DNA from: Hippopus hippopus | Taxonomy: Eukaryota; Mollusca; Bivalvia; Cardiida; Cardiidae | Length of the DNA stretch: 64,000 nt | Assembly: GCA_946811185.2 (NCBI GenBank) | Contig: OX328099.1 | Location: 17,387,859 to 17,451,858, forward strand | Direction: 5' to 3' | In this document: positions 31,103 through 41,577 of the stretch, in pieces | Position numbering within the stretch: position 1 is the first letter of the stretch | Layout of the letters: the number at the start of each line of letters is the position of its first letter | Position numbers and translations under genes: made by a program | The notes under the pieces: generated by a model | What the model was told of the DNA's origin: nothing | Databases searched by the model: none | What the model saw: the letters and a program-made list of their open reading frames with translations, nothing else

Positions 31103-31512
31103 GCATACCTCGGGTGATGGGAGCCATCATATCCCTCGGCTGTATCTGGTGGATTAATATGCATCAGATCGATACATATCCGGAAATACATCGGTTTACC
31201 GTTCTGAAAATTGTAAGGCTCCTCTTGAAAAAAGAAAACTTGAGTTTCAATTTTCTATCGAAATCTTTCTAACTATGTTTCAGTTGAGTTGGCAAACAGT
31301 TCGTACATTCATTATTTATCAATTCCGATTAAAGTTTTCACCGACAGATAAACAGATGTGAATAACTTCATCGAGGTTGTTTATGTCGTTGCTAAACGAC
31401 TGAGAGTGGCGCGCCATGTATAAGATCACGTGATTCGCAGTTCAAATGGAAACGACCGTTATACGGACGAGGTTAGATGTAGGTACAGAATCGGCCGAGT
31501 TGTGACGAGTGT
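31103..31512. repeat. Segment shared with the element at 34664-35547
   Basis: 31103-31129 is identical to 34914-34940 (GCATACCTCGGGTGATGGGA...), and 31472-31512 is near-identical to 34942-34982 (TTAGATGTAGGTAC... to GTGACGAGTGT). The 342 bp between exist only here and are CpG-richer, with GGCGCGCC and a palindromic ATCACGTGAT. I see no terminal repeats. Confidence 0.55.
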
Positions 31513-32553
31513 GTCAAAGGTGTGACAAGTTAGGCTTTTTCAGCTTGAACTGTTTGAGCCATTTCTCAAACAAGACATAACGAAATACCTGATTGGCCAG
31601 CCTTGACCTTGATGTAGTGTTGCAGTGAAGATGTCATAGAAAGTGTTTGCATGAGAAAACTCAGCCTGACTACAGCTCTTATCCAGAAGATGTTTCAGAA
31701 AAGACATCAAGGAAAGCAACCATAGTGTGTTGGAGTGCTTATTTGAGTATAGACAAGAAATACCTTTAAAAAAGATAGACAGCATAAATTTACCTGCAAA
31801 AAGGCGGGGGCCCTAAGAATAAACAGTTATACATTTTTGACCAATCCCAAATTTCTGTTTATTCATTTTTTATCAGAACCATAATGTAGGTCAAAAGCCA
31901 GCACATGCAGCTACGCAGAAAAAATACTACTAAAAGTTGGTAGATCTATATTAAATTTTACTCATTGGGAGCAGGGAAAAAGAATACTGTTGACCTTAAA
32001 TAATTTTAAACTAATGGTTTATTGTCATTCTAGCTCTGCATTCAGCGGTTGCTATAAACCTTTTTAAATCCAGAAGCAAATTTATTGAAAAATTCAATTT
32101 TCTAATAAAGAGGTATCCCATATCATATCTGAAACAAAGACAAGCAACCAGATATCTTCAGTATAAAGAGACATTACAGCTTCTACAATAATGGTAGTTT
32201 TAATGCATATAAATGAAATAAATTTATGTGATGTGTTATATGTCAATAAAATGATGAAAGCTTATCCATAATGAGTTGATATGCAGTTCCCTCATGGAAT
32301 GAATGAATGACCTAATAGGTTGGTTCCCAGGTCAGAATGTTTACTAGTATGATTGTCAGAAGTCTTTGGAAGATGGCAGAATTTGGAGATTTTATCAGCC
32401 CAAATATTTCTGGAAATGTCTTTTCATACATTGAAAATAGGATATGATAAGTAATTCATTACTTTTTTGCCTAAGCTTTAACTGAAAATGTTAAAGACTG
32501 CATCAGCTAATTGTTAATGGAGATATTGTAGAAACTGCAAGTTGGATTGACAT
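31513..32553. other. Unassigned sequence
   Basis: About 1 kb. The minus-strand frame at 31540-31785 has no recognisable domain. Confidence 0.3.
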
Positions 32554-32781
32554 TTAACCCTTTACCACACAATCCCAAGTTTAAACGACCCTGAGGAAAT
32601 AGCCTTTTGAAAACCATGTGCGAAAAGGAGAAAATGCTGGTATCCAGCATTTTCTCCTTTTCCCACGAGGTTTTCTACCTATCAAATGGTACTTTCTCAA
32701 TTTGAGCCATATTAACTTGGTCATCTGCAAATGCTTTGGGTTTGGACTAGTCTGACATTTTTCCGTGTGGTAATGGCTTAA
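32554..32781 (-). mobile_element. MITE-A, full length
   Basis: TTAACCCTTTACCACACAATC to GTGTGGTAATGGCTTAA. Hairpin arms perfect near the tip (AAATGCTGGTATCCAGCATTT, loop TA). Confidence 0.85.
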
Positions 32782-32865
32782 GTTCTTTTTCCAACGAGTT
32801 TTCATTGCAAAAACCTTAATTCATATTGGAGTTACAGCCATAAACAATATGGAAAAGGGCTATTA

Positions 32866-33235
32866 TCTCTATACCAGATGACAAAATTTTGGTCTAGTCC
32901 ATTTTGAAAGTACTTGCAGAATAAATAATTAACCTTTTACCAAACAAGCTAGGGTTTTCAACACCCTGAGAAAGAGAGGCTTTTGAAAGAGTGTGGGAAA
33001 AGGAGAAAATGCTGGTAACCAGTATTTTCTCTTTTTCTCACAATGTTTTCTACCCTATGAGAGACCTTAAGCTCATTTGTACCATTTGTGAATTTTGTTT
33101 TCTGCAGATGTTCTGAATTTGAATTGGTCTAAAATTTGTCATTTTGGAAAGGGTTAAATGTGGCTCAAATGGTAGAAATTATCTTTTAGAGGATAGAAAA
33201 CATTGTTGGAAAAGGAGAAAATGTTGGTAAAGGCT
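32866..33235 (+). mobile_element. MITE-A interrupted by another MITE-A
   Basis: Left part CTATACCAGATGACAAAATT to TTGCAGAATAAATAA (32866-32930). The remainder resumes at 33154 with TTAAATGTGGCTCAAATGG and runs to GGAGAAAATGTTGGTAAA. In intact copies this spot is CAAATTAAATGTGGC, so the intruder used that internal TTAA. The 3' half is missing. Confidence 0.8.
32929..33157 (-). mobile_element. MITE-A nested in a MITE-A
   Basis: TTAACCTTTTACCAAACAAGC to TTTGGAAAGGGTTAA, 229 bp, opposite in orientation to its host, with TTAA at both junctions. Hairpin GGAGAAAATGCTGGTAACCA with one right-arm mismatch. Confidence 0.85.
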
Positions 33236-33506
33236 ATTAATGCAACATGAGACACGGTGATTAAGCAGGTGGATGGCATCCATGGACAACATGTCAAATT
33301 CATACCTAATTCATCAGTGTTGCATAAAAGTAAATAAATGTCTTCTATTTAGTCTTCATTCATTACCTTGTCTGATGAATAGATGATTATTTGCTATTCA
33401 TCTCCAGAAGTGGTTTCTCCAATCCACTGATTGGAGACTCTTCCAGATTCAGGTTTATAGTCATATAAGAGAAAAGTTACCTAAAATGAGATAAAAAGTT
33501 TGTCTT
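33236..33506. other. Unassigned sequence
   Basis: No feature recognised. Confidence 0.3.
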
Positions 33507-33732
33507 TATCTCTTTACCAAATGACAAAATTTTAGACATGTTCAAATTGGGAGCATTTGCAGAGGCAAATTTCATGTGCCTAAAATGATGGTGTTTGTGT
33601 TTAACAGGGTAGAAAACATTGTGGGAAAGGAAAAAATACCAGATACCAGCATTTTCTCCTTTTTCCACAATGCTTTCAAAAGGTTTGCCAGTCAGGGTCT
33701 TTAAAATGCGGGACTGTGTGGTAAAGTGTTAA
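33507..33732 (+). mobile_element. MITE-A
   Basis: ATCTCTTTACCAAATGACAAA start, hairpin partly degraded (AAAATACCAGATACCAGCAT), right end GTGTGGTAAAGTGTTAA. Confidence 0.8.
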
Positions 33733-33787
33733 ACATTTCCAAAATATGTCTGATACTTTTGGCCAATATCCTGCCAGAATCATATTT

Positions 33788-34013
33788 TTAACCGTTTACC
33801 ACACAATCCTATGTTTTTATGATCTTCAGAGAAAAAAGAATATTGTTGGTAAGTGTGAAATTGCTGGTAGGCAGCATTTTCTCCTTTTCTTACAATGTTT
33901 TCTACCCTTTGAATGTCAAATTTCATCATACAAGCCAAGTTTGATTTGTTGTCTGCAATTATCATTTGAATGTGGATGAGTCTAATTATTTTTCAGTTGA
34001 TTTTAAGAGTTAA
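33788..34013 (-). mobile_element. MITE-A, hairpin degraded
   Basis: TTAACCGTTTACCACACAATC start, GTGAAATTGCTGGTAGGCAG in place of the left arm, right end TTTTAAGAGTTAA. Confidence 0.75.
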
Positions 34014-34067
34014 ATACCCAAAAAATATGAGACATACTCTGGCAATAGGGGTTTTTATTTTTATCTG

Positions 34068-34540
34068 AAGCACAAACTTGCAAAGTATGATAGGTATGAC
34101 TTCATCATACTTCAAACCGGATTGATCACATTAAGGACAAGTGCAGTGCACAATTCCATAACTCTGTCCTCATTATTTTTGGAGTTATTGCCCTTTGTTA
34201 CTTTACATTTTGGGTTTTTGTGTGGAGCATAACTTCCAAAGTATAAACGCTATTGACTTCATACTTCAGCTCCAGATAGATCACATGGAGGAAAAGTGCA
34301 GTGCATAATATCTGTAGCTTTGTCTCCATTATTTTTGAAGTTACTGCCCTTAATTATGTTTTCTTTGTCAGGAGCATAACTTCCAAAACGTAAAAGCTAC
34401 TGACTCAAAGCTTCAAGTACAGACAGAACAGATAAAGGACAAAGTCCAGTGTGCAAGATCTGTAACTCTGTCTTCAGTATCTTTGGAGTTATTACCCTTT
34501 GTTATTTTACATTCTGGTTTAGAAAGTGGCAGTCATTGAC
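34068..34540 (+). repeat. Pearl-type core units without ends
   Basis: Three tandem units of about 146-150 bp, each with a GCATAACTTCCAAA-like block, an AGTGCAGTGCA block and TTTGGAGTTATTGCCCTT. They resemble the second core array at 7110-7835. No palindrome end or CCGT tract is seen. Confidence 0.55.
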
Positions 34541-34663
34541 AAGTTGCCAGATTGGGGTATTTGTTGGCCTGTCTTAGTTCCAGTTATTTATGGTGGCATC
34601 CATTGGATCACTGTTTATTAAAAAGAGTTGTATTTTCTTATTGTTGTCATGATGTAGCATTCA

Positions 34664-35547
34664 CAGTGTTGCATCCAGGCTGCGCGATTGCGGGAATCCC
34701 CCTTTTTTTTATTCTTTCGCGCAAGTTCACAACCTTGACAGGTGAGAAATCGCACAAAGACATTGTAACTCACCCAGAAACAAGAAACCGCTGCGCGCAA
34801 AAAATACATGTATAATCGGGCCCTAGTCAGAACAACAGGAAAGTCCGACGAAGCTTCCTTACATCAATCGATATTACACTCATCGCTATTCTCAGACTAC
34901 TCGAGAACATACAGCATACCTCGGGTGATGGGAGCCATCAAGTTAGATGTAGGTATGAAATCGGCTGAGTCGTGACGAGTGTATTCAAGAACAGTAATTC
35001 CAAATGGTGTCCGATCTCGATATTGAAGTTTATGTAATAAGCAGGGAACACTATTCTCTATGCATGAACAGTGAATGTATAATTCCATGTGTTTCCGGAT
35101 TAAAAAACAAAACAGTATATTCGTGCGGCGACTTTTAAGTGTGTTAAGCATTCTGACTGGTGTGTTAAAGCAGGATTAAATATCCACTGAAAAGAATTTC
35201 GAATTTTTTTTAAGGGATTTGTTTGATTAAAAATCTACACAACCCCCGGTTTTGATAGATGAGTGAAAACTGCGAAGAACAAATTGAAGGTCATACTGGA
35301 ACCAACTCGGTCAAGTAAGGGCGATTCAGTTAATCATTCAAATTGAGGGACTATCATCCTCATTGTTTGATTATAAAAGTTGTATTATAGATCTAGTTTG
35401 GACAGGAAAAAAGGAATGGCGTCTTTTTCAGTATCACACCAGTGCATAAAACTAAAGCATTTTTTTTTTTGGAATGAGGTCGATTACAACCCCCCCAAAT
35501 CCATGGGGGAGCTCCCCCTCTTGGCAGAAATCCTGGATGCAACACTG
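34664..35547. mobile_element. DNA element with perfect 16-bp inverted ends
   Basis: CAGTGTTGCATCCAGG (34664-34679) and its exact inverse complement (35532-35547) are flanked on both sides by ATTCA (34659-34663 and 35548-35552), a 5-bp target duplication. CAGTG-type ends suggest the hAT group (variants with 5-bp duplications exist), but this is an inference. No transposase frame was recognised in its 884 bp. It carries a segment shared with 31103-31512, about 34914-34982. Confidence 0.7.
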
Positions 35548-35552
35548 ATTCA

Positions 35553-35984
35553 TTTCCGAGATACTGATAAATTCACTTGCAATGAGTTAGCATAAAATGT
35601 GCATACCAGTGGCTTCTTTTCAATGAAAGTTTCTTAAAGTTGTAGCTTGGCCAACAAAAAGTGGCTGAACTGCACAATCCGAGTATGGGAAAAAGATTGT
35701 TCAATAAGTCTGTTGTTTTGTCATTTTATAGAGGAGAGATTTTCCCTTACATATTATATCTTATCGCAATCAAGACTTGTGTCGTGGCAGAATTGAATCT
35801 AGTAAGTCCAATTATCATCCAGGGCTTGTGTAGAATTGATTTGCACTGAATCATTAATCAAACTCAACTTTGCCTATTACCATACAACCTAGAGGGTAAC
35901 CCTTTCTTTCCAATAACCGTGGGCGTTTGTAAAGGGAGATCTTAGGACTTAATTAGCAATTCTGTTCAAGAATAGAACCAATTT
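35553..35984. other. Unassigned sequence
   Basis: A 62-codon frame at 35661-35849 has no recognisable domain. Confidence 0.3.
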
Positions 35985-36142
35985 TTTATTGCTCATCTGC
36001 TGTTTTCTAAGAAAATGTTGATGTGTTATCATAGCTCTGCCCTCGTCATAAACATTATTGACATGAAAAAACTTTGACTTTTTTGTAACATCACCATCAT
36101 CTCTGAAGATATTTACTTCATACCAAGTGTAGTTGTAAACTA

Positions 36143-37402
36143 CGAGGGCTGTTCGAGATGTAATGTGTATTGTACCACGGCGCGATAACGCTTTGCACGG
36201 TTTCGTGGATGATGATACGCTTGAATAGCTCTATTCAATACCTTTCTAACGGTATAAACACGAGCCTTCAGCTCCACATAGTTTTAAACTTATAGTCATT
36301 TCAATAGAGCTAGTCGTTGACCACTGTTGTAAAAATGGTTGGGAAACGGATTAAGAATATTAAAGAAATTAGAGCTTATATAAAAGTTCGCACAAAACTC
36401 GGTAATGCAGATTTTTACTGAATTGGGGAAAGTTTATGGGTCTGATAAGGTATCTTACGAGACAGTTCGTAGGTGGAGAAAGAAATTTCTGACTGGCACA
36501 GAGTCCGTCGAAGATGCAGCAAAATCTGGCCGACCTGTGACTGTAACAGGCAAGGCAAATGTCTCAAAAGTCAGGGAAATAATTGAAAGTGATGGCAGAT
36601 ACATGATTCGTGATATTGCCAACGCTGTTGGCATATTGCTATTGCGGGTGCATTTCATTTTGAAGCGTATTTTGAAAGTACGAAAGATTTCTGCCAGATG
36701 GGTACTGCATATATTGACAGATGACCAAAAACGGGTACGAGTACAAACCGCTAAGCAATTGCTCAAAATGTTTCCCAAATTCAATCAAAGACAATTTGCA
36801 AACATTGTTACTGGTGACGAAACATGGGTTCACTATTTTGAACCAGTAAGAAAAATTGGAAACAAAATATGGCTAACTAAACACGGTAGAAGGCCTGTAG
36901 TTGCCAAAAGAAGCATAAGCACAAAGAAGGTTCTTTATTGCATATTCTTCTCATGTAATGGTATAGCCATACAAATTCCGGTGCCGAAGGGCAAAAGTGT
37001 TACAGGTCGGTATTACCGAGATGTTATACTAAAAAAGCTCGAGAAATATTATCTTAAACGACGCCCTGTGTCAGGATTTAGGCATGTTCGTCTACTTCAT
37101 GATAATGGTCCATCACGTACATCTAGCTCCATGCGACTTTTTCCCTTTTCCAAAACTTAAAAAGTTCTTATCTGGTCGTCATTACAAGTCCCGACAAGCC
37201 CTTGGCTCAGCCATCAGTCAGTGCCTCAGAGGTCTACCTAAATCAGCGTACCGTGACGCATTTCAGAAATGGATTCAGAGATTGAAATTATGTATTTCAA
37301 ACCGCGGAGAATACTTTGAAGGGATGTAATGTTCATTTCACTATTTGAGTCGAATGCTTTTGAGATATCGTACAATACACATTACATATCGAACAGCCCT
37401 CG
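36143..37402 (+). mobile_element. Mariner-type transposon
   Basis: Inverted ends CGAGGGCTGTTCGAGATG... (36143) and the complement ending 37402. Over about 32 bp they differ at one place. TA precedes the left end (36141-36142); the right flank is TT, probably a mutated TA. At 1260 bp it is close to complete mariner length, with one transposase gene in broken frames. Confidence 0.9.
36335..37329 (+). pseudogene. Mariner transposase, frameshifted
   Basis: Three consecutive frames. ATG at 36335 gives MVGKRIKNIKEIRAYIKVRT and stops after a shift near 36400. The main frame (36405-37160) has the helix-turn-helix region (SYETVRRWRKKF, residues 17-28), a GRP motif (SGRPVTVTG, 41-49), the first catalytic Asp in TGDETWVHYFEP (D138) and the second in LLHDNGPS (D233). 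A deletion of about 20 codons plus a frameshift follows near 37118-37125, after which another frame gives LAPCDFFPFPKLKKFL, holding the Asp expected to be third, and the C-terminal WIQRLKLCISNRGEYFEGM ending at 37329. The spacing between the second and third Asp is far below the about 34 residues of the family. With two shifts and this deletion the protein cannot be active, although few other lesions are present, so the insertion is probably not very old. Confidence 0.85.
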
Positions 37403-37654
37403 TTTTAGCAGGGGAACTCATACTGGAAGGGCAGGATATTTTTAACAAGGTATTGTCCCTTTTTACAATTCGCTGGAAAAGCAACTTAAGTCCAGCATTT
37501 GGCTGCCCCATGTGATGCTCTTGTTGATTTTTTTTTTTTAATAACTGCTTTATTTTCCCTCAACCATCATGCATTTCGGTAGCTTTAAAATTGTTAGCAA
37601 CAGAAATTTGGTATTTTGTATTAGTCTTTTTCATCAGCATTCTGTGATTCATTC

Positions 37655-37725
37655 CCAACAATGTTTTCAAAATCCATTTTCTTCAGGGTTGTTGAAAATG
37701 AGGATTGTTTGGTAAAGGGTTTAGT
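37655..37725 (+). mobile_element. MITE-A right end only
   Basis: CAACAATGTTTTCAAAATCC to GGATTGTTTGGTAAAGGGTTT. Confidence 0.6.
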
Positions 37726-38250
37726 AGAAATCAATCATAATAGGCACTTTGCAGTTGCTCTTTTTACCATACTGTTTTGAAAAGTAATTCTTTTTGCTGC
37801 AAGATATAAAAGCTCATCTGGCGGGGATAAATGAGTCAACAGTTTAAGGGTTAAAATTATTTCAAATCAATTTAAGCCAGAATTTTATCCATTTATACAA
37901 TCATGTATTTGAAAATCAGTGTTTTTTGTTGACAGCAATTGTTCCACCAATTAGATTAGACAAGCCTAGATTAATCACAAAAATTCCTATTTCTCATATT
38001 TTATTTTCCTGATTAGTTTTCTAGAGAATGATAAAACAACAATATTGTGTTTGTAATATCTATTTCTGCTGCTTCAGACTAATCATTGTTTAATAAAAGT
38101 CTCATAAAGCAAGTGCACTGGTATGTTTTACAGTCATTCCATGCAATCTTCCTCTAACTGTAATACAGATAAATCATGAGATAATGGTTTTTCCCATTTA
38201 CCTGATGTTGTAGAGGAAGGTAGTGTCAGTGAATATTCCTATGAAACAAT
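37726..38250. other. Unassigned sequence
   Basis: No feature recognised. Confidence 0.3.
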
Positions 38251-38274
38251 GGGGGGGGGGGGGGGGGGGGGGGG
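38251..38274. repeat. Poly-G run (24 G)
   Basis: Uninterrupted G24, able to form G-quadruplexes. The length may be unreliable in the assembly. Confidence 0.85.
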
Positions 38275-38305
38275 TGCAGTATGGGCTGGCTTTTCCAACT
38301 TCTTG

Positions 38306-38660
38306 GCATTGGTACACTGGATTGAATAAGTAGTAATTTGCTCATGGTAAAAAATGTAGACATGTCTACTGCAGGCCCTGCAAACATATTTGAGGATTTG
38401 AGGGTGCATTCATGATGCCAATATAAAATGGTTTCTATTGCTTACCCATACCCCAGGGCACTTATTCATTAGCATCTTACATTGAAAAGTATTACTAATT
38501 AAAAATTTCACTTTTCAACAATATTCAAAACAATGAAGAGGAAACATAACATTTCTCTTCATTTATTGAACCACACAAGAGTTTTAATATTCATATTCCA
38601 CTTTTGCTGTTTTTCTTTTTTTAACGACATTTCTTGTTTTACATCTGTAATTTTATTGTT
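38306..38660 (+). repeat. Dispersed repeat F, copy 1
   Basis: Shares the order GTAATTTGCTCATGGT, AAATGTAGACATGT, CCCTGC, then ATTGAACCACACAAGAGTTT and CATTTCTTGTTT with 60641-61082, and part with 44648-44830. Confidence 0.5.
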
Positions 38661-38727
38661 ATATTCATTCTTCCCTATCTTCTCCATCCCATCCTCTGTC
38701 TTCTGTGGGATGTTTCATCTTAAAACT

Positions 38728-38805
38728 TTATCTCCGTTTCCCATAATGTTTTTAAAAGCTTTCTTTCTCAGGGTCGTTAAAAGTCGGGACTGTGTGGTAT
38801 GCAGT
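38728..38805 (+). mobile_element. MITE-A right end only
   Basis: CCCATAATGTTTTTAAAAGC to GTCGGGACTGTGTGGTATG. Confidence 0.55.
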
Positions 38806-38877
38806 ATGCTGTGAAATTACAGAAGAAACTTGGGTTGTGCTCAGGATTATCACCATTATCCTTGCATGCACTATTAG

Positions 38878-38955
38878 AGTGTCTTTTTCAGAGAGTGTAG
38901 ACTAAGAGCAGCCTGATCATGCATAGTCTGATCTTAGTCTTAAGTTTCCCCTGCT
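38878..38955. repeat. MITE-B palindrome, isolated
   Basis: GAGTGTAGACTAAGAGCAGCC / ATAGTCTGATCTTAGTCTTAA, imperfect arms, no TTAA ends. Confidence 0.45.
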
Positions 38956-39025
38956 ATAGTGGTGGTTTGAAATTATCAACAATGAAATACCAATAAAGTT
39001 GGAAAAATCTTTATTTTTGATTGTT

Positions 39026-39545
39026 AGCCCTTTCCCACACTATTCCAGGTTTTAATGACTCTTAGAAAGAATCTTTTGAAAATATTGTGGGGTAAGAAGA
39101 AAATGCTGGTAACCAGCATTTTCTCCTTTTCCCTCCACGTTTTCTATCCTTTCAAAAGACAAACCCTATCATATAATCCATACTGAAATAAGTCAAGGAG
39201 ATATAGTGTCAGACTGCTGGACATGACTGTTAAGATAATGGGAAGAGCGACTAAAAATCCCTACTGTTGGCAAAAATGTCCGGTGTCACCTGGAGAGTAA
39301 AAAGTTACTGCTCCACCGTCTTTAACAAAAACAATGTAGTTTTTACACAAAAAAAAGATTTTCACACACTTGCAGCAACCGGTCTGACAGATTTTGATTT
39401 GGTCTGACAAAACTTTCATGGCTGTTAGACCAGCTGTCTTTTAAAATTTTCAAGTCATTGGCCAAGTCAAAATGCTAAAATTATCATCTGCAAATGCTTT
39501 CTGAATTTGGACAAGTCTAAAACTCTGTCGTTTGGTAAAGAGTTA
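39026..39545 (-). mobile_element. MITE-A split by a ~270-bp insertion
   Basis: TTAGCCCTTTCCCACACTATT to the hairpin (CTGGTAACCAG) and ATATAATCCATACTGAAATA; the rest resumes at about 39471 (AATGCTAAAATTATCATCTG) and ends CGTTTGGTAAAGAGTTAA. The insertion is flanked by AAGTCAA on both sides (39190-39196 and 39464-39470). Confidence 0.7.
39197..39470. mobile_element. Unclassified insertion with 7-bp direct repeats
   Basis: About 274 bp, flanked by AAGTCAA. No inverted ends and no tRNA-like head that I can see. Contains GGTCTGACAGATTTTGATTT and GGTCTGACAAAAC as a near-repeat. May be a SINE- or retro-type insert, or a gene fragment. Confidence 0.4.
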
Positions 39546-40012
39546 ATAATAAGTGAGTTAAGGATTAATATCTAGAACCATTGATTTAGCATTTCGCCTT
39601 TAATTCTTGCAGATTGATACCTATTGATCAAAAGTGGTTTACAGGATCGATACATTTTACTTCAACCAAAATACAGCGCTAACTCTTTTCATGGGAAAAT
39701 AAAAGACACTCCAGTTGCAGCATGGCGTTATTGATGTTTCCGTATAAATTGGATGGTAAAGCGGAAAATTAATATTTACCCTTGGGTCTCCATTATTTGT
39801 TTTTCAGACATTAGGAAATGCTTGATACAGTTTATGGCTGCTTTCTATAGAGAAATTATCACAGTAAACAGGAGGTTGATTTACTTGGTGTAATAATTCG
39901 GAACAGGGAGACAGTATCAGAACCTATATATCAAACATGACAAAGAGAAAACAATGATCATTGCACTGCAAACTTCTATTTTTGTGATGCAGGCACTTGC
40001 CATGCACATAGA
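39546..40012. other. Unassigned sequence
   Basis: No feature recognised. Confidence 0.3.
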
Positions 40013-40585
40013 AAACACTAAAATCTTTACCAAACAACAAAATATGAGGCTAATCTGAATTTAAAACAAGAGGTCCATTGGCCCTAATCAAAACAAACAT
40101 TCTGACAAAGTTTCATCAGTATCTGGCTGAAAATGTTGTCATTGGAGAGGTTTTTCTAAGATTTGGCCCAGTGACTTACTTTTTGACTGAGATATGGCCT
40201 GACATGACCCAGTTTCAAACTTATCCCATATATCATCAAGACAAACGTACCAACTAAATTTCATGAGTGTCGAGCTGAAAATGAGGCCTCTAGAGTGCAC
40301 ACAAGGTTTTTTTAAGATTTGGCGCTGTGACCTACTTTTTGACCTGATGTGACCCACTTTCATTCAAGTCCAAGTTATTATCAAGCAAAAAAACATTCTG
40401 AACAACTTTCATGAGTATTTGATGGAAAATGCGCCCTCAAGAGTGCACACAAGGTAATTGTTGACACCTGGACAACGCACAACAGCACAATCACTAAAAC
40501 TCACCTTGAGCACTGGTCATAAATACCGGAATTTGTCTCAGAAAGGATAGAGAACAGGTGGGAAAAGGAGAAAATCATACTGGTC
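40013..40585 (+). mobile_element. MITE-A interrupted by a pearl-like element
   Basis: Left scrap ATCTTTACCAAACAACAAAAT to about 40072; continues at about 40521 as AAATACCGGAATTTGTCTCAG and the left hairpin arm GTGGGAAAAGGAGAAAAT. The 3' half is missing. Confidence 0.6.
40073..40520 (-). mobile_element. Pearl-like element on the minus strand, inside a MITE-A
   Basis: On the plus strand it opens AACAAGAGGTCCATTGGCC (inverse of the usual right end; hairpin half degraded) and closes CTCACCTTGAGCACTGG (inverse of the left end). Two core units share AAACATTCTGACAAAGTTTCAT-like text and TAAGATTTGGC, and match the 21100-22010 core family. Confidence 0.65.
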
Positions 40586-40660
40586 ACAAGCTCTATGCTG
40601 TACAGGGCTTATTGCCAGAAAGTCGTATCTCCAGAAATCATGCTGAAAAAGAGACATTTA

Positions 40661-40870
40661 TTTGACCCTTTATCTCCAGTTTTAACAACCCTTACAAGGC
40701 CTCTGAAAACATTGTGGAAAACGGAGAAAATGCTGGTTACCAGCTTTTTCTCCTTTCCCCACAACATTTTCTACCCTATCAAATACAAATTCAATCATTT
40801 GTGTCACATTTTATTAATTTGTTGCTTGCAAATCTGTACAATTTGGACAAGCCTAAAATTGTTTAGGCAG
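40661..40870 (-). mobile_element. MITE-A
   Basis: GACCCTTTATCTCCAGTTTTA start, hairpin GGAGAAAATGCTGGTTACCA with a TTT change in the right arm, and right arm to GCCTAAAATTGTTTAGG. Confidence 0.7.
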
Positions 40871-41371
40871 AAAGTTGAAGCTTCAATTTAGCAGTGAAAA
40901 ATGCATTACTGCGAGGTTAAAACTTTCAGAAGCAATTGTGTGTAAGTTAAGAGACTCGGCAATTTCTTCGGAGATAAGGGCTAATCAGTTGAATTTATTC
41001 TATAATCAAATGTTTCCAAATGCAGAAACTCAGTTCAGTCATGGAGGTGTTACAGCAGAAGGAATTGTGTAACAAGAAAAATATGTGGTGACATTTTCCA
41101 GTCGCAGTTTTTGTTGCAGACAGTTACAATCACCATATTTTCAGAGATAGCTAGCAGAAAATAGGAGAGTTTAACTTGTTACCCTTGCAATATACATGAC
41201 ACAGTATCATTGTGGTCAAAGAAGCAATTGTTTGTCACAAGTTCCTGTACCCTTGCAATATACACCACCTGTAATATTATTGTGGTCAAAGAAGCAATGA
41301 TTATTACTTGTCACAAGCTCCTGTTCCCATAACATTTTCCATAGCATTCAAATATGGGCAATTTCCTTTCA
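40871..41371. other. Unassigned, with a short direct repeat
   Basis: GTTACCCTTGCAATATACA(T/C) with ATTGTGGTCAAAGAAGCAAT occurs twice (about 41179 and 41246), a diverged tandem of about 70 bp. No gene. Confidence 0.4.
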
Positions 41372-41577
41372 TTTAACTCTATGCTACACAATCTGGATTT
41401 TTAACGTCATGTAAGTTAAGAACTCCAAGATCAGAGAGAATTTAGCTTTTGAAAACATTGTGGGAAAAGGAGAAAATGCTGGTAACCCCATTGTTTGGCG
41501 TCACCGTTAATTTGTAGTCTGCAAATCCTATCAATTTCCATCAGTGTAAAATTTTGTTGTTTGGTAAAGAGATAAAA
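41372..41577 (-). mobile_element. MITE-A, right hairpin arm deleted
   Basis: TTTAACTCTATGCTACACAATC start, GGAGAAAATGCTGGTAACC then CCATTGTTTGGCGTC, right end GTTTGGTAAAGAGATAA. Confidence 0.7.

Larger units (their letters stand above)
35985..37530 (+). repeat. Dispersed repeat H, copy 2, interrupted by a mariner
   Basis: Left part about 35985-36142 (TTGCTCATCTG, TATCATAGCTCTG, TACTTCATACCA). Right part from about 37405 (AGCAGGGGAACTCATACTGG and GGGCAGG). These match 49905-50190 on either side of its AACTATCGATAGGG. Confidence 0.6.
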
